Assembly (NCBI RefSeq): GCF_000169335.1
Contig: NZ_AAXW01000047.1
Location: 1 to 38,394, forward strand
Source of the DNA: Crocosphaera chwakensis CCY0110
Lineage (GTDB): Bacteria > Cyanobacteriota > Cyanobacteriia > Cyanobacteriales > Microcystaceae
Direction of reading: 5' to 3'
Length of the DNA stretch: 38,394 nucleotides
In this document: piece by piece, positions 6,363 to 15,342 of the stretch
How positions within the stretch are numbered: the stretch's first letter is position 1
How the letters are laid out: each line of letters starts with the position of its first letter
The notes under the pieces: model-generated
The model's input: the letters and a program-made list of their open reading frames with translations, nothing else
Databases searched by the model: none
Told to the model about the DNA's origin: nothing
Program-made: the position numbers and the translations under genes

Positions 6363-8984
6363 ATGTCCTTCGTTGGTTTACATATACACAGTGATTATAG
6401 TTTACTTGATGGTGCATCCCAATTAAATGCGTTAATTGATCGTGCTTTAGAATTAGAAATGCCAGCGATCGCCCTAACGGATCATGGCGTAATGTATGGG
6501 GCGATCGAACTCATTAAAGTGTGTCGAAATAAAGGCGTAAAACCCATTATTGGTAACGAAATGTATGTTATCAATGGAGATATTGAAGAGAAGAAAAAGT
6601 ATAAAAAATATCATCAAGTTGTCTTAGCTAAAAATACTCAAGGTTATAAAAATTTAGTCAAATTAACCACAATTTCCCATCTAAATGGAATGCAAGGAAA
6701 AGGCATTTTTGCACGCCCTTGTATCAATAAAGAACTATTAGAAGAATACCATGAAGGCTTAATTGTCACCAGTGCTTGTTTAGGGGGAGAAATACCTCAA
6801 CGAATTTTAGCAGGAGATATCAAAGAAGCAAAAGCCATTGCTAAATGGTATCAAAAAATCTTTAAAGATGACTTTTATTTAGAAATTCAAGATCACGGTT
6901 CTGTTGAGGATAGAATTGTTAATGTTGCGATTGCTAAAATTGCCCGTGACTTAGGCATTAAAATTGTGGCAACCAATGATTCTCATTTTATTTCTTGTTA
7001 TGATGTTGAGGCACATGACGCACTATTATGTATTCAAACCGCTAAACTCATTACTGATGAAAAACGGCTTAGATACAGTGGTACTGAATATTTAAAATCT
7101 GCTGACGAAATGCGCTTATTATTCCGTGATCATCTCCCTGATGATGTTATTGAAGAAGCGATTAATAACACTTTAGAAGTAGCAGAAAAAATTGAACCCT
7201 ATAAAATTTTAGGAGAACCCCGTATACCTAATTATCCTGTCCCTGCTGGACATAACCCTGATAGTTATGTAGAAGAAATTGCTTGGCAAGGATTATTAGA
7301 ACGGTTAAAATGTCGCTCTCGCAGTGAAATTCCTGATGACTATAGAGAAAGGTTAGAATATGAACTTAAAATGCTACAAAGGATGGGTTTTTCAACTTAC
7401 TTCTTGGTAGTTTGGGATTATATTAAATATGCCAGAGATAATCGTATTCCTGTAGGCCCAGGTAGGGGATCGGCTGCTGGTTCTTTGGTTGCCTATTGTT
7501 TAAAAATAACCAATATTGATCCGGTCCATCATGGGCTATTATTTGAGCGATTTTTAAACCCTGAAAGGAAATCAATGCCTGATGTTGATACAGATTTTTG
7601 TATCGAAAGACGGGATGAAATGATTAAATATGTCACTAGAAAGTACGGGGAAGCTAATGTTGCTCAGATTATTACGTTTAACCGCATGACATCAAAAGCA
7701 GTGTTAAAAGATGTAGCCAGAGTATTAGATATTCCCTATGCTGAGTCGGATAAAATGACAAAAATGATCCCAGTTTCAAGGGGGAAACCCACGAAATTGA
7801 AAGTCATGGTTTCTAATGAAACTCCAACCCCAGAATTTAAAGAAAGGTATGAAAATGATCCCCTTGTTCGTCGTTGGGTTGATATGGCTATTCGTATCGA
7901 AGGAACGAACAAAACCTTTGGGGTTCATGCTGCCGGGGTGGTTATTTCTTCTGAACCTTTAGATCAAGTTGTGCCTTTACAAAAGAATAATGATGGGGCA
8001 GTGATTACCCAATATTATATGGAAGATTTAGAGTCCTTGGGATTATTAAAAATGGACTTTTTAGGGTTAAGAAATTTAACCACTATTCAACGAACAGCCG
8101 ATTTAATTAAACAAAATCAAGGGTTTGAATTAGACTTAGATCAACTACCTTTAGATGAAAGAAAAGCTCTAGAAATTATTGCTAAAGGAACTGCCAAAAA
8201 GTTACCCCCTGATGTAGAAAGAACTCACAAACTATTAGAAAAAGGAGACCTAGAAGGGATCTTTCAGTTAGAATCGTCGGGAATGAAACAGATTGTAAAA
8301 GACTTAAAACCATCAGGAATTGAAGATATTTCTTCTATTTTAGCCCTCTATCGTCCCGGTCCATTAGATGCAGGCTTAATCCCTAAATTTATCAATCGAA
8401 AACATGGACGAGAAGAAATAATTTATCAACATAAACTTTTAGAACCCATTTTAAAAGAAACTTATGCGGTGTTAGTTTACCAAGAACAAATTATGAAAAT
8501 GGCGCAAGATTTGGCCGGTTACTCTTTAGGAGAAGCTGACTTATTGCGTCGGGCAATGGGTAAAAAGAAAATTGCAGAAATGACCAAACATCGAGAGATT
8601 TTTATCGATGGAGCAACTAAAAATGGAGTATCTCAAGCCATTGCAGAAGACTTATTTGAGCAAATGATCAAATTTGCTGAATATTGTTTAAGTTATGATA
8701 CAGAAATTTTAACGGTTGAATATGGACCCATGCCCATTGGTAAAATAGTCGAAGAAAACATCAATTGTAGTGTTTATACAGTGAATAAAAATGGTTTTGT
8801 TTATACTCAATCTATCGCCCAATGGCATCATAGAGGAGAACAAGAAGTGTTTGAATACTATCTAGAAGATGGAGAAACTATTCGAGCCACTAAAGACCAT
8901 AAATTTATGACAACGGAGGGCAAAATGTTACCCATCGATGAGATTTTTGAAAATAATTTAGACTTAAAAAAACTGACTGTATAA
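6363..8984 (+). CDS. dnaE-N: DNA polymerase III alpha subunit, N-terminal half with split N-intein
   Basis: The N-terminal half of the replicative polymerase, 774 extein residues, followed by 99 residues of split intein. The protein splices in trans with the product of a second dnaE gene elsewhere in the genome, which is not in this window. The PHP domain is at the N-terminus (FVGLHIHSDYSLLDGASQ, LTDHGVMYGAIE); the polymerase core shows GPGRGSAAGSLVAYCLKITN and the catalytic acid pair in MPDVDTDFCIERRDEM. The extein ends at FAEY, the standard cyanobacterial junction, before cysteine 775. The gene has its own promoter region (6212-6362) shared divergently with the small-gene pair. It ends 2 bp before the convergent amidase gene. 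The protein is inactive as replicase without its partner half. Confidence 0.97.
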   Translation: MSFVGLHIHSDYSLLDGASQLNALIDRALELEMPAIALTDHGVMYGAIELIKVCRNKGVKPIIGNEMYVINGDIEEKKKYKKYHQVVLAKNTQGYKNLVKLTTISHLNGMQGKGIFARPCINKELLEEYHEGLIVTSACLGGEIPQRILAGDIKEAKAIAKWYQKIFKDDFYLEIQDHGSVEDRIVNVAIAKIARDLGIKIVATNDSHFISCYDVEAHDALLCIQTAKLITDEKRLRYSGTEYLKSADEMRLLFRDHLPDDVIEEAINNTLEVAEKIEPYKILGEPRIPNYPVPAGHNPDSYVEEIAWQGLLERLKCRSRSEIPDDYRERLEYELKMLQRMGFSTYFLVVWDYIKYARDNRIPVGPGRGSAAGSLVAYCLKITNIDPVHHGLLFERFLNPERKSMPDVDTDFCIERRDEMIKYVTRKYGEANVAQIITFNRMTSKAVLKDVARVLDIPYAESDKMTKMIPVSRGKPTKLKVMVSNETPTPEFKERYENDPLVRRWVDMAIRIEGTNKTFGVHAAGVVISSEPLDQVVPLQKNNDGAVITQYYMEDLESLGLLKMDFLGLRNLTTIQRTADLIKQNQGFELDLDQLPLDERKALEIIAKGTAKKLPPDVERTHKLLEKGDLEGIFQLESSGMKQIVKDLKPSGIEDISSILALYRPGPLDAGLIPKFINRKHGREEIIYQHKLLEPILKETYAVLVYQEQIMKMAQDLAGYSLGEADLLRRAMGKKKIAEMTKHREIFIDGATKNGVSQAIAEDLFEQMIKFAEYCLSYDTEILTVEYGPMPIGKIVEENINCSVYTVNKNGFVYTQSIAQWHHRGEQEVFEYYLEDGETIRATKDHKFMTTEGKMLPIDEIFENNLDLKKLTV
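8685..8981 (+). other. DnaE split N-intein coding segment
   Basis: Residues 775-873 of DnaE-N. Cys1 (TGT at 8685) follows the extein residues AEY. Block A is CLSYDTEILTVEYG and block B is IRATKDHKFMT, with Thr69 and His72 in the positions that activate the first scissile bond. The residues reported as accelerators in the fast Nostoc punctiforme intein are present in this half: Lys70, Met75 and Met81. The C-terminal tail after LDLKKLTV is shorter than the Npu N-intein (102 residues). The matching C-intein, about 36 residues, should precede a CFN extein start elsewhere. Confidence 0.95.
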
Positions 8985-8986
8985 GT

Positions 8987-10396
8987 TTAACTATTAACTG
9001 AAGATGAAATCGATAATGATAAATCATTAACTTTTTCTAACTGAGCAGCTAAACGAATTAACGTTAACTCATCGGCAGGTTTTCCTACTAATTGAATACC
9101 GACTGGTAAACCCTTTTCATCCTGTGCCATCGGTAATGTTATTACCGGTAACCCACTAGCATTAAAAGCGGGACAAGGAGCAATCCAATTACCAATTTTA
9201 TCTAAGGTTTCTTGAGGTGATAAATCTGACCATTCTCCTACTTTAATGGGTTGATGTAAATATACAGGTAACAGTAAAACATCGAAGTCATCGAAAAAAG
9301 CCACTAATTGACGCGAAAAAATCTGCATCTGATGAACTGCTTGTAAATAATCTCCTGCGCTTATTTGTTGTTCTTTAAACCAACGATTAAGGGGACTTAA
9401 TACCTTTGAAGGTAATCCTGATGCCCCAATTCCCGATTGCCAAATTATTGTAAACGGTTCAATTAATGATTCTACGGAAGGACATTTCATTTCCAAAGAA
9501 TGACCTAATGACTGTAGTAATTTAGCCGTTTTTTTTACTGTTTCTTTGACAATGATTTCACTCTTAGTAAAAGGTGGAATATGGTCACAAAAAGCAATTT
9601 TTAACGAGGGAGAAACTTGTTTTGTTGCTTCTAAAAAAGAGATTTCAGGAGCAGGTAACCAATAGGGATCACCAGTAATATAACCTGACATAATATCTAA
9701 TAAAGCTGCAGCATCAGCCACTGTTCGTGCTAAAGGTCCGTTGCTAGAAATGCCACTTTGATAGTCTCCTACTGGAGCATGAGAAACCCTTCCTTTTGCT
9801 GGTTTAATACCCACCAAGCCACAACAAGCAGCCGGACCTCGAACTGATCCTCCACCATCAGACCCCTGAGCAATGGCGCATAAACCCCCGGCTACGGCTG
9901 ATGCTGCTCCTCCACTAGAACCCCCCGAAGTATAATCTAAATGCCAAGGGTTACGGGTAGGAGGAAACCCTGGGGGTTCTGTAAAAGGAAATGATCCCAG
10001 TTGAGAGGTGGCAGTTTTACCTAAAATGATAAATCCTGCCCCTTTCATGCGTGCTGTTACCCCGTCATCATAGGTAGCAATATTATCTTTGAGAGCAGCT
10101 ACACCATAACTGATGGGCATTTTTGCAACCGCATTGAGATCCTTAATGGCAGTAGGAACCCCAAAAAAAGGAGGTAAATTTTTTGGATCAGATATATTAA
10201 TTAATTGTTCGGTTTTTTCTTTAGCGTCTTGAATGGCCATTTCTGCTGCGACGAAAAAAAAGCTACCCAGTTGAGGATTATAAGTTTCAATTCGGTTTAG
10301 GTAAAGTTGGGTTAATTCTAAAGGAGAAATGCTACGATCGCGGATTAATTGGGCTAATTTTAGTGCCGGTGTAAAGGCTAAGTCAACCGAATTCAT
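8987..10396 (-). CDS. Amidase signature family hydrolase
   Basis: A 469-residue hydrolase of carboxylic amides (the amidase signature family, which also includes GatA). The Ser-cisSer-Lys triad is visible: K85 in PTAIKDLNAV, the serines in YTSGGSSGGAASA (near 160-161), and the nucleophile S184 in GSDGGGSVRGPAACCG. The mobile loop regions and the C-terminal FNASGLPVITLPMAQDEKG and GIQLVGKPADE are also typical. The real GatA partner gatB is 3.4 kb away and on the other strand; this protein lacks family hallmarks that I could use to call it GatA, so I treat it as a general amidase with unknown substrate. The gene points at dnaE-N with only 2 bp between stop codons. Confidence 0.9.
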   Translation of the reverse strand: MNSVDLAFTPALKLAQLIRDRSISPLELTQLYLNRIETYNPQLGSFFFVAAEMAIQDAKEKTEQLINISDPKNLPPFFGVPTAIKDLNAVAKMPISYGVAALKDNIATYDDGVTARMKGAGFIILGKTATSQLGSFPFTEPPGFPPTRNPWHLDYTSGGSSGGAASAVAGGLCAIAQGSDGGGSVRGPAACCGLVGIKPAKGRVSHAPVGDYQSGISSNGPLARTVADAAALLDIMSGYITGDPYWLPAPEISFLEATKQVSPSLKIAFCDHIPPFTKSEIIVKETVKKTAKLLQSLGHSLEMKCPSVESLIEPFTIIWQSGIGASGLPSKVLSPLNRWFKEQQISAGDYLQAVHQMQIFSRQLVAFFDDFDVLLLPVYLHQPIKVGEWSDLSPQETLDKIGNWIAPCPAFNASGLPVITLPMAQDEKGLPVGIQLVGKPADELTLIRLAAQLEKVNDLSLSISSSVNS

Positions 10397-10534
10397 ACAT
10401 TTTTGACGACAATTTTATATTGTAGAGCATTCATAAAATTACTTACTTATAAAACTTTATTAAAAGTTTGGAACTAAATGAAATAACCCTATTTACAATT
10501 ATAGCGTTTCTGAGATTATTAATCCTATCTTTTT

Positions 10535-11905
10535 TTATTTTTCTTGATTTCGACTCGCTATATTAATGCGATCGCTTAATTCCGATAATTGTTGAGAGAG
10601 ATCCCAATCTTTCTTTTGTAATTTAGAGATTTTATCACAACTATATAACACTGTTGTATGATCTTTTCCTCCAAATTCTTCCCCAATTCTGGGTAAACTT
10701 AAATCGGTATGTTGACGCATTAAATACATTCCGATTTGCCTCGCTAAGCTAATTTCTCGACGGCGTGAACTGCCTTTTAAATCCTCAATAGAAACATTAA
10801 AATTCTCAGCAATAATTTTTATTATAACATCAGGAGAAACTGAAATTTGTTCCATAGGCGGATTTAAAACAGGAGCAATATTTTCTACAGTCATAGATAA
10901 TCCCGAAATAGAAATATAAGTAACAGCACGAATTAATGCCCCTTCTAACTCTCTAATATTAGAAGTATAATTAGTGGCGATATATTCGATAACATCACGA
11001 GGTAATACAATGTTTTCATACTCTGCTTTTTTTTGTAAAATTGCCATTCTCGTTTCTAAATCAGGAACTTGAATATCGGCAATTAATCCCATAGAAAAAC
11101 GAGATACTAATCTATCTTGTAAACTAGGAATTCTTTTGGGGGGACGATCAGAAGCAATTACCACTTGTTTTCCTGCTTCATGTAAAGTGTTAAAAGTATG
11201 AAAAAACTCTTCTTGGGTGTATTCTTTTCCTTCAATAAATTGAATATCATCCACTAATAAAATATCGGCGGTGCGATAATGTTCTCTAAAATGTTCCATA
11301 CTATCTTGACGAATAGACGTAATTAAATCATTAGTAAATTGTTCCGTAGAAACATAAAAAACATTAGCATTAGGGTATAATTCTAGACGGTAATGAGCGA
11401 TCGCTTGCATTAAATGGGTTTTTCCTAATCCTACCCCACCACATAAAAATAAAGGATTAAATTCTCGCCCTGGTGACTCAGCAACCGCTAAAGATGCAGC
11501 ATGAGCCATTCTATTTGTCGGACCAACAACAAATCGAGAAAAATTATAATGAGGGTTTAATTGGCTCAGTTTAGGGGATTGTTTATCCGTTTTATTATTA
11601 AGTTTGTTTGATGAATAATTATACTCATCCTTATCAACAATTTTCCAATTTTGTTCTTGAGAAGTGGTTAATTTTACCGAAATTGAATAACCGACTATAG
11701 TTTCGACTTCTTCTACTATCAAAGAATAATAAGTTTTTTGTAAATGATTAAGAATAAAAGGATTTTCAACTTGAATGACTAAACAATTATCTTGAAAAGT
11801 TTGTACTGTTGCTGAAGCAAGCCAAGTTTCAAACGCAGTCGGATTTAATCGCATTTTCAAACGATCAAGCACTTGATTCCAAATATATTGGGGTGAAATA
11901 GTCAT
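10535..11905 (-). CDS. dnaA: Chromosomal replication initiator DnaA
   Basis: Binds DnaA boxes, oligomerises with ATP and opens the origin. It is 456 residues. Domain I is at about 1-85; domain II is a variable, asparagine/lysine-rich linker to about 115. The AAA+ module has Walker A GGVGLGKT at 156-163 and Walker B ILLVDD at 215-220, with sensor and arginine-finger region RIPSLQDRLVSRFSMGL. The DNA-binding domain IV ends in the signature RIGEEFGGKDHTTVLYSC. The promoter region (11906-12175) is shared with def on the other strand. No dnaN follows, as is common in cyanobacteria, where dnaA is often separated from a classical oriC arrangement. Confidence 0.97.
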   Translation of the reverse strand: MTISPQYIWNQVLDRLKMRLNPTAFETWLASATVQTFQDNCLVIQVENPFILNHLQKTYYSLIVEEVETIVGYSISVKLTTSQEQNWKIVDKDEYNYSSNKLNNKTDKQSPKLSQLNPHYNFSRFVVGPTNRMAHAASLAVAESPGREFNPLFLCGGVGLGKTHLMQAIAHYRLELYPNANVFYVSTEQFTNDLITSIRQDSMEHFREHYRTADILLVDDIQFIEGKEYTQEEFFHTFNTLHEAGKQVVIASDRPPKRIPSLQDRLVSRFSMGLIADIQVPDLETRMAILQKKAEYENIVLPRDVIEYIATNYTSNIRELEGALIRAVTYISISGLSMTVENIAPVLNPPMEQISVSPDVIIKIIAENFNVSIEDLKGSSRRREISLARQIGMYLMRQHTDLSLPRIGEEFGGKDHTTVLYSCDKISKLQKKDWDLSQQLSELSDRINIASRNQEK

Positions 11906-12175
11906 TCTTAAAATTAGACCTTAATAATAACAGAATCTTTTGACATATAATTTGACAGAAAAGTAATTGTTTCCTCTCAGATAGCAAAATCATTGTAGAC
12001 AAATTGATAGTTCAATTTATCCGAACAATTAAACAATAGATTAATAAACAATAAAAACAAAGGTTAGGGGCTAAGGGGGTTAAAAAGTAAGATTATATCA
12101 GTTTCTCGAAAGATTCCCAATCATCCCAAAGAAACGTCATCATAAATATAGAACTTTTTAGATAGATAGAAATCT
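11906..12175. promoter_or_regulatory. Divergent promoter region of dnaA and def
   Basis: A 270-bp AT-rich spacer between the divergent start codons. A single partial DnaA-box-like 9-mer, TTATCCGAA, lies at 12017-12025 (7 of 9 matches to TTATCCACA) and could serve self-regulation, but it stands alone. A short stem GTTTCT/AGAAAC spans about 12100-12135. I see no convincing minus-10/minus-35 pair for either gene. Confidence 0.4.
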
Positions 12176-12685
12176 ATGATAAGCCAAAATTTAGAAATTG
12201 CTCAAGTTGGTAATCCTATATTAAGACAACAAGCTCAATATGTTACGGACATTACTGATGAAAAGTTACAACAACTTATTGACACTTTATTAACAACAGC
12301 AATAGATGCAAAAGGTGTGGGTATTGCTGCACCCCAAGTTTCTCAATCTTACCGTTTGTTTATCGTTTGTTCCCATCCTAACTCTCGTTATCCAGATGCA
12401 CCATCGATGGAACCCACCGTGATGATTAACCCCTGTTTAGTCTCTCATTCAGAGGAAATGGTTAAAGGTTGGGAAGGGTGTTTAAGCGTTCCGGGAGTCA
12501 GGGGTTTAGTTTCCAGATATCAAAAAATTACCGTAGAATATTTAGATCGTTACGGTAAATTACATCAGCAAGAATTTACGGATTTTGTAGCTCGAATCTT
12601 TCAACATGAATTAGATCATCTTAATGGTATTCTTTTTATTGATAGGGTGAACAATTCTGAAGATTTAGTGTATAATAATTCGTAA
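12176..12685 (+). CDS. def: Peptide deformylase
   Basis: Removes the N-formyl group from nascent proteins; an essential metallohydrolase acting at the ribosome exit. All three family motifs are present: GVGIAAPQ at 47-54, EGCLS at 100-104 (metal ligand C102), and HELDH at 144-148 (ligands H144 and H148, catalytic E145). The 169-residue length is normal. No Shine-Dalgarno precedes the ATG, which fits many cyanobacterial starts. It is transcribed divergently from dnaA. The C-terminal tail after FIDRVNNSEDL is short and variable, as expected. Confidence 0.96.
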   Translation: MISQNLEIAQVGNPILRQQAQYVTDITDEKLQQLIDTLLTTAIDAKGVGIAAPQVSQSYRLFIVCSHPNSRYPDAPSMEPTVMINPCLVSHSEEMVKGWEGCLSVPGVRGLVSRYQKITVEYLDRYGKLHQQEFTDFVARIFQHELDHLNGILFIDRVNNSEDLVYNNS

Positions 12686-12800
12686 AAATAGTAAAAAAAT
12701 ATCTTTATTTTTCGTAAATAATAATCAGTAATCATACGAATGACAACGGAAACTGTTTGCCTTAAGCTGTTAAGTAAAGAATTTTACAGTAAGGTTTTTT

Positions 12801-13133
12801 ATGTTGCGTCGTTTTATTTGGTTAATGCCATTGGCAATAGGACTATTTCCTCTGTCTGTTCAAGCCTTTCCTACCTCACCTCAAATTAATAAATTAGCTC
12901 AAAGAATTTGTCAAATTCCGAGTCAATCACCGGAAGCTTTTCAAGAATCAATGCTAAAAGAAATGATTCTTGAAATGGGAGGATGGATGAATCAAGGAAG
13001 TTTAAGTTTTGAAGAAATGAATAATAAAGATACGCTTATGCAAATAGGAAATGAAGTCGCCATCGAAATGTATGATATTTGTCCGAGTCGAGTGATAGAA
13101 CTTAGTAATCAATATAGTAATGGAAGTTTATAG
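12801..13133 (+). CDS. Small secreted protein of unknown function
   Basis: A 110-residue protein with a good signal peptide: basic start MLRRF, hydrophobic core IWLMPLAIGLFPLS and an AXA-type cleavage region VQAFP. The mature part is acidic, with two cysteines (about residues 37 and 94: RICQI and YDICPS) that might form a disulfide in the periplasm. The predicted helices fit a small periplasmic helical protein. I do not recognise the family. It follows def by 115 bp but probably has its own promoter. An AAGG sequence lies before the ATG. Confidence 0.75.
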   Translation: MLRRFIWLMPLAIGLFPLSVQAFPTSPQINKLAQRICQIPSQSPEAFQESMLKEMILEMGGWMNQGSLSFEEMNNKDTLMQIGNEVAIEMYDICPSRVIELSNQYSNGSL

Positions 13134-13171
13134 AACATTAATTATTAATCTTAATTACTTGTTATTTTTAA

Positions 13172-13400
13172 TTAATCAGGTAACCAATCTGATTTAATTT
13201 GTTCAACGGAATAGGGACATTTTTCAGGAAAATCCCCTTCTGATAACCCTGTTTCGTTGACTGCATCTGCTTTAGCACGACGATAATTTCTTTAAAATTC
13301 TTTTTTTCAGGTTGATATTCCCATTTTAAGAGATGATGAATAATAAGACGAATCGCTGATATAGCACTACGCATTATTGTTAGGACATTGATAGAATCAC
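13172..13400 (-). pseudogene. DUF29 family protein, decayed remnant
   Basis: DUF29 is a family common in cyanobacteria. Its recognisable pieces lie on the minus strand in two frames: an upstream piece reading SAISAIRLIIHHLLKW then EYQPEKK (near 13366-13300), and a downstream piece in another frame reading ADAVNETGLSEGDFPEKCPY then SVEQIKSDWLPD, ending at a stop at 13172. About 30 residues between them are missing, and the N-terminal half is gone. A palindromic repeat (13411-13431) sits at the broken upstream edge. The 86-residue open frame here is therefore not a real protein: it fuses the DUF29 piece to out-of-frame codons. Confidence 0.8.
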
Positions 13401-13410
13401 GAAATATTGT

Positions 13411-13431
13411 AGGGTGGGCATTGCCCACCTT
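13411..13431. repeat. Palindromic GGTGGGC...GCCCACC repeat
   Basis: Perfect inverted repeat GGTGGGC/GCCCACC (13413-13419 and 13423-13429) with a three-base loop, inside a wider GTAGGGTGGGCATTGCCC-type element. The same element occurs in many cyanobacterial genomes as a dispersed intergenic repeat. It lies at the truncated end of the DUF29 remnant. Confidence 0.7.
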
Positions 13432-13825
13432 ACGGTAACGTCCTCATCAATTATCTCCTGTGATTATAGGATAGTTTAGGTATTAGGATATTCATGATGT
13501 TATCAATTTTAGCTTACTCAATTAAGCCTCAATGAAAGAACTATTAAACATTTGTAAAACAAAGTTACATGATTCTAATCTCGATATTTCAGTTGAGGGA
13601 TCAACTAGCAGAATTATAAGCTGTTGTGCATTTAAACAGGGTATTTAACTTTTTAGTACAAAAGCTTAAACATCTTCTTTCTGCTCCCCTAGAATCTAAC
13701 TAACAATTCAAATGATGAACAGCTTAACTGCCTTTCTAACCTTGTTAGTCAGATTAATTCCTAATTGTTTGGTTTAATTACGATAGAATAGAGTAGGTTA
13801 TTTGTTATCATCTATAATTTAGTTT
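13432..13825. other. Intergenic region upstream of gatB, no gene recognised
   Basis: AT-rich spacer. A 38-codon open frame begins with ATG at 13532 and ends at 13648 (starts MKELLNICKTKLHDSN); it has no ribosome-binding site and no family features that I recognise, so it is not called. The gatB promoter presumably lies in the last 100 bases. Confidence 0.5.
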
Positions 13826-15313
13826 ATGACCACCGCAACACCCGTCAAAACCGAATACGAAGCCATTATCGGACTAGAAACTCACTGTCAACTCAACACC
13901 ACCAGTAAAATATTCTGTCATTGTTCAACGGAGTTTGATAGTCCCCCCAATACCAATGTTTGTCCCATTTGCTTGGGATACCCTGGGGTGTTACCCGTTC
14001 TCAATGAGCAAGTATTAGCCTCTGCCGTTAAACTAGGGTTGGCGTTAAATGCGAAAATCGCCTCTTACAGTAAATTTGACCGTAAACAATATTTTTATCC
14101 CGATCTTCCTAAAAATTACCAAATTTCACAGTTTGACCTCCCCATCGTAGAACATGGTTCCCTAGAAATTGAATTAGTTGATAAAAAGACCAAAGAAGTG
14201 ACCCGTAAAACCATCGGGATCACTCGCTTACATATGGAAGAAGACGCAGGAAAACTTGTCCATGCAGGAAGCGATCGCTTAGCTGGATCGACCCACTCCT
14301 TAGTGGACTTCAACCGTACCGGTGTCCCTCTACTGGAAATTGTATCAGAACCAGACATTCGTACTGGACAAGAAGCAGCCGAATATGCCCAAGAATTACG
14401 CCGTCTGGTGCGTTATTTAGGGGTTAGTGATGGTAATATGCAAGAGGGTTCTCTGCGCTGTGATGTAAACATTTCTGTGCGTCCGGTGGGACAAAAAGAG
14501 TTCGGTACGAAAGTCGAAATTAAAAATATGAACTCGTTCAGCGCGATCCAAAAAGCGATCGAATACGAGATCGAAAGACAAATAGAAGCAGTAGAAAACG
14601 GCGACCCCATCTATCAAGAAACCCGTTTATGGGACGAAAGCAGCCAAGAAACCTTCAGTATGCGGAAAAAAGAGGGATCTAGCGACTATCGTTATTTTCC
14701 TGAACCGGATCTTCCTCCCTTAGAGGTATCAGAAAAACGGTTAAACGCCTGGAAACAAGAACTTCCCGAACTTCCAGCCCAAAAACGTAAACGCTACGAA
14801 GAGGAGTTAGGGTTATCTGCGTATGACGCGCGGGTGTTAACCGATGATCGTGACGTAGCTGAATACTATGAAACTGCAGTTAAAAAAGGAGCCGATGCGA
14901 AGCTAGTAGCCAACTGGGTAACCCAAGATATTGCAGCTTACTTAAACAATAGTAAGTTAAGTATTACCGAAATTGCCCTCAAACCTGACAGTTTAGGGGA
15001 GTTGGTGCAACTAATTGAAAAAGGAACGATTAGCGGTAAAATTGCTAAAGAAATTCTGCCAGAATTGTTAGAAAAAGGTGGTTCTCCTAAGCAAATTGTA
15101 GAAAGCAAAGGAATGACCCAAATTTCTGATCCAGGAGAAATTGAAAAAGTAATTAAAGCGTTGATGGAAGCTAACCCCTCAGAAGTGGAAAAGTATCGAG
15201 GAGGGAAGAAAAAGTTAAAAGGTTTCTTTGTCGGACAAGTAATGAAAGAAACTGGGGGACGCGCTGATCCTAAATTAACTAATCAATTAGCAGAAAAACT
15301 GCTGAATGGGTAA
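13826..15313 (+). CDS. gatB: Asp/Glu-tRNA amidotransferase subunit B
   Basis: Kinase/amidotransferase subunit of GatCAB, which converts Glu-tRNA(Gln) and Asp-tRNA(Asn) to the amidated forms; cyanobacteria lack glutaminyl-tRNA synthetase. It has 495 residues, the normal length. It opens with EAIIGLETHCQLNTTSKIFC; C31, C33, C46 and C49 (CHC and CPIC) are the structural zinc cysteines. Other family segments are LHMEEDAGKLVH, FNRTGVPLLEIVSEPD and EGSLRCDVNISVRP. The C-terminal YqeY-like tRNA-binding domain ends in GGRADPKLTNQLAEKLL. gatA and gatC are not adjacent, as usual in cyanobacteria. GC content and HIP1 use are higher than in the neighbouring glycan genes. Confidence 0.97.
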   Translation: MTTATPVKTEYEAIIGLETHCQLNTTSKIFCHCSTEFDSPPNTNVCPICLGYPGVLPVLNEQVLASAVKLGLALNAKIASYSKFDRKQYFYPDLPKNYQISQFDLPIVEHGSLEIELVDKKTKEVTRKTIGITRLHMEEDAGKLVHAGSDRLAGSTHSLVDFNRTGVPLLEIVSEPDIRTGQEAAEYAQELRRLVRYLGVSDGNMQEGSLRCDVNISVRPVGQKEFGTKVEIKNMNSFSAIQKAIEYEIERQIEAVENGDPIYQETRLWDESSQETFSMRKKEGSSDYRYFPEPDLPPLEVSEKRLNAWKQELPELPAQKRKRYEEELGLSAYDARVLTDDRDVAEYYETAVKKGADAKLVANWVTQDIAAYLNNSKLSITEIALKPDSLGELVQLIEKGTISGKIAKEILPELLEKGGSPKQIVESKGMTQISDPGEIEKVIKALMEANPSEVEKYRGGKKKLKGFFVGQVMKETGGRADPKLTNQLAEKLLNG

Positions 15314-15314
15314 A

Positions 15315-15342
15315 TTTAGAATTTAGAATGTAGAATTTAGAA
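15315..15342. repeat. Heptamer tandem repeat (TTTAGAA, four copies)
   Basis: Four exact 7-bp units beginning 2 bp after the gatB stop: TTTAGAA, TTTAGAA, TGTAGAA, TTTAGAA. This is the short tandemly repeated heptamer (STRR) type known from cyanobacteria. It overlaps the inverted repeat at 15324-15365. Confidence 0.75.

Noticed and set aside
8987..10396. Amidase as GatA of the tRNA amidotransferase
   Set aside because: The amidase signature is present but I see no GatA-specific features, and gatB is not co-located in an operon with it; called a general amidase.
11941..12120. Pho-box-like TTAACC/TAACC repeats between dnaA and def
   Set aside because: The repeats lie at 9 and 7 bp, not the regular 11-bp spacing of the cyanobacterial Pho box.
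11906..12175. Possible replication origin next to dnaA
   Set aside because: Only one weak DnaA-box-like 9-mer (TTATCCGAA, 12017) is visible. No cluster of boxes and no dnaN are present, so an origin cannot be claimed.
13168..13428. 86-residue minus-strand open frame as a real gene
   Set aside because: It joins a DUF29 piece to out-of-frame codons; the DUF29 C-terminus continues in another frame to a stop at 13172.
13532..13648. 38-codon open frame before gatB
   Set aside because: No ribosome-binding site, no recognisable features; it is chance-length in AT-rich DNA.
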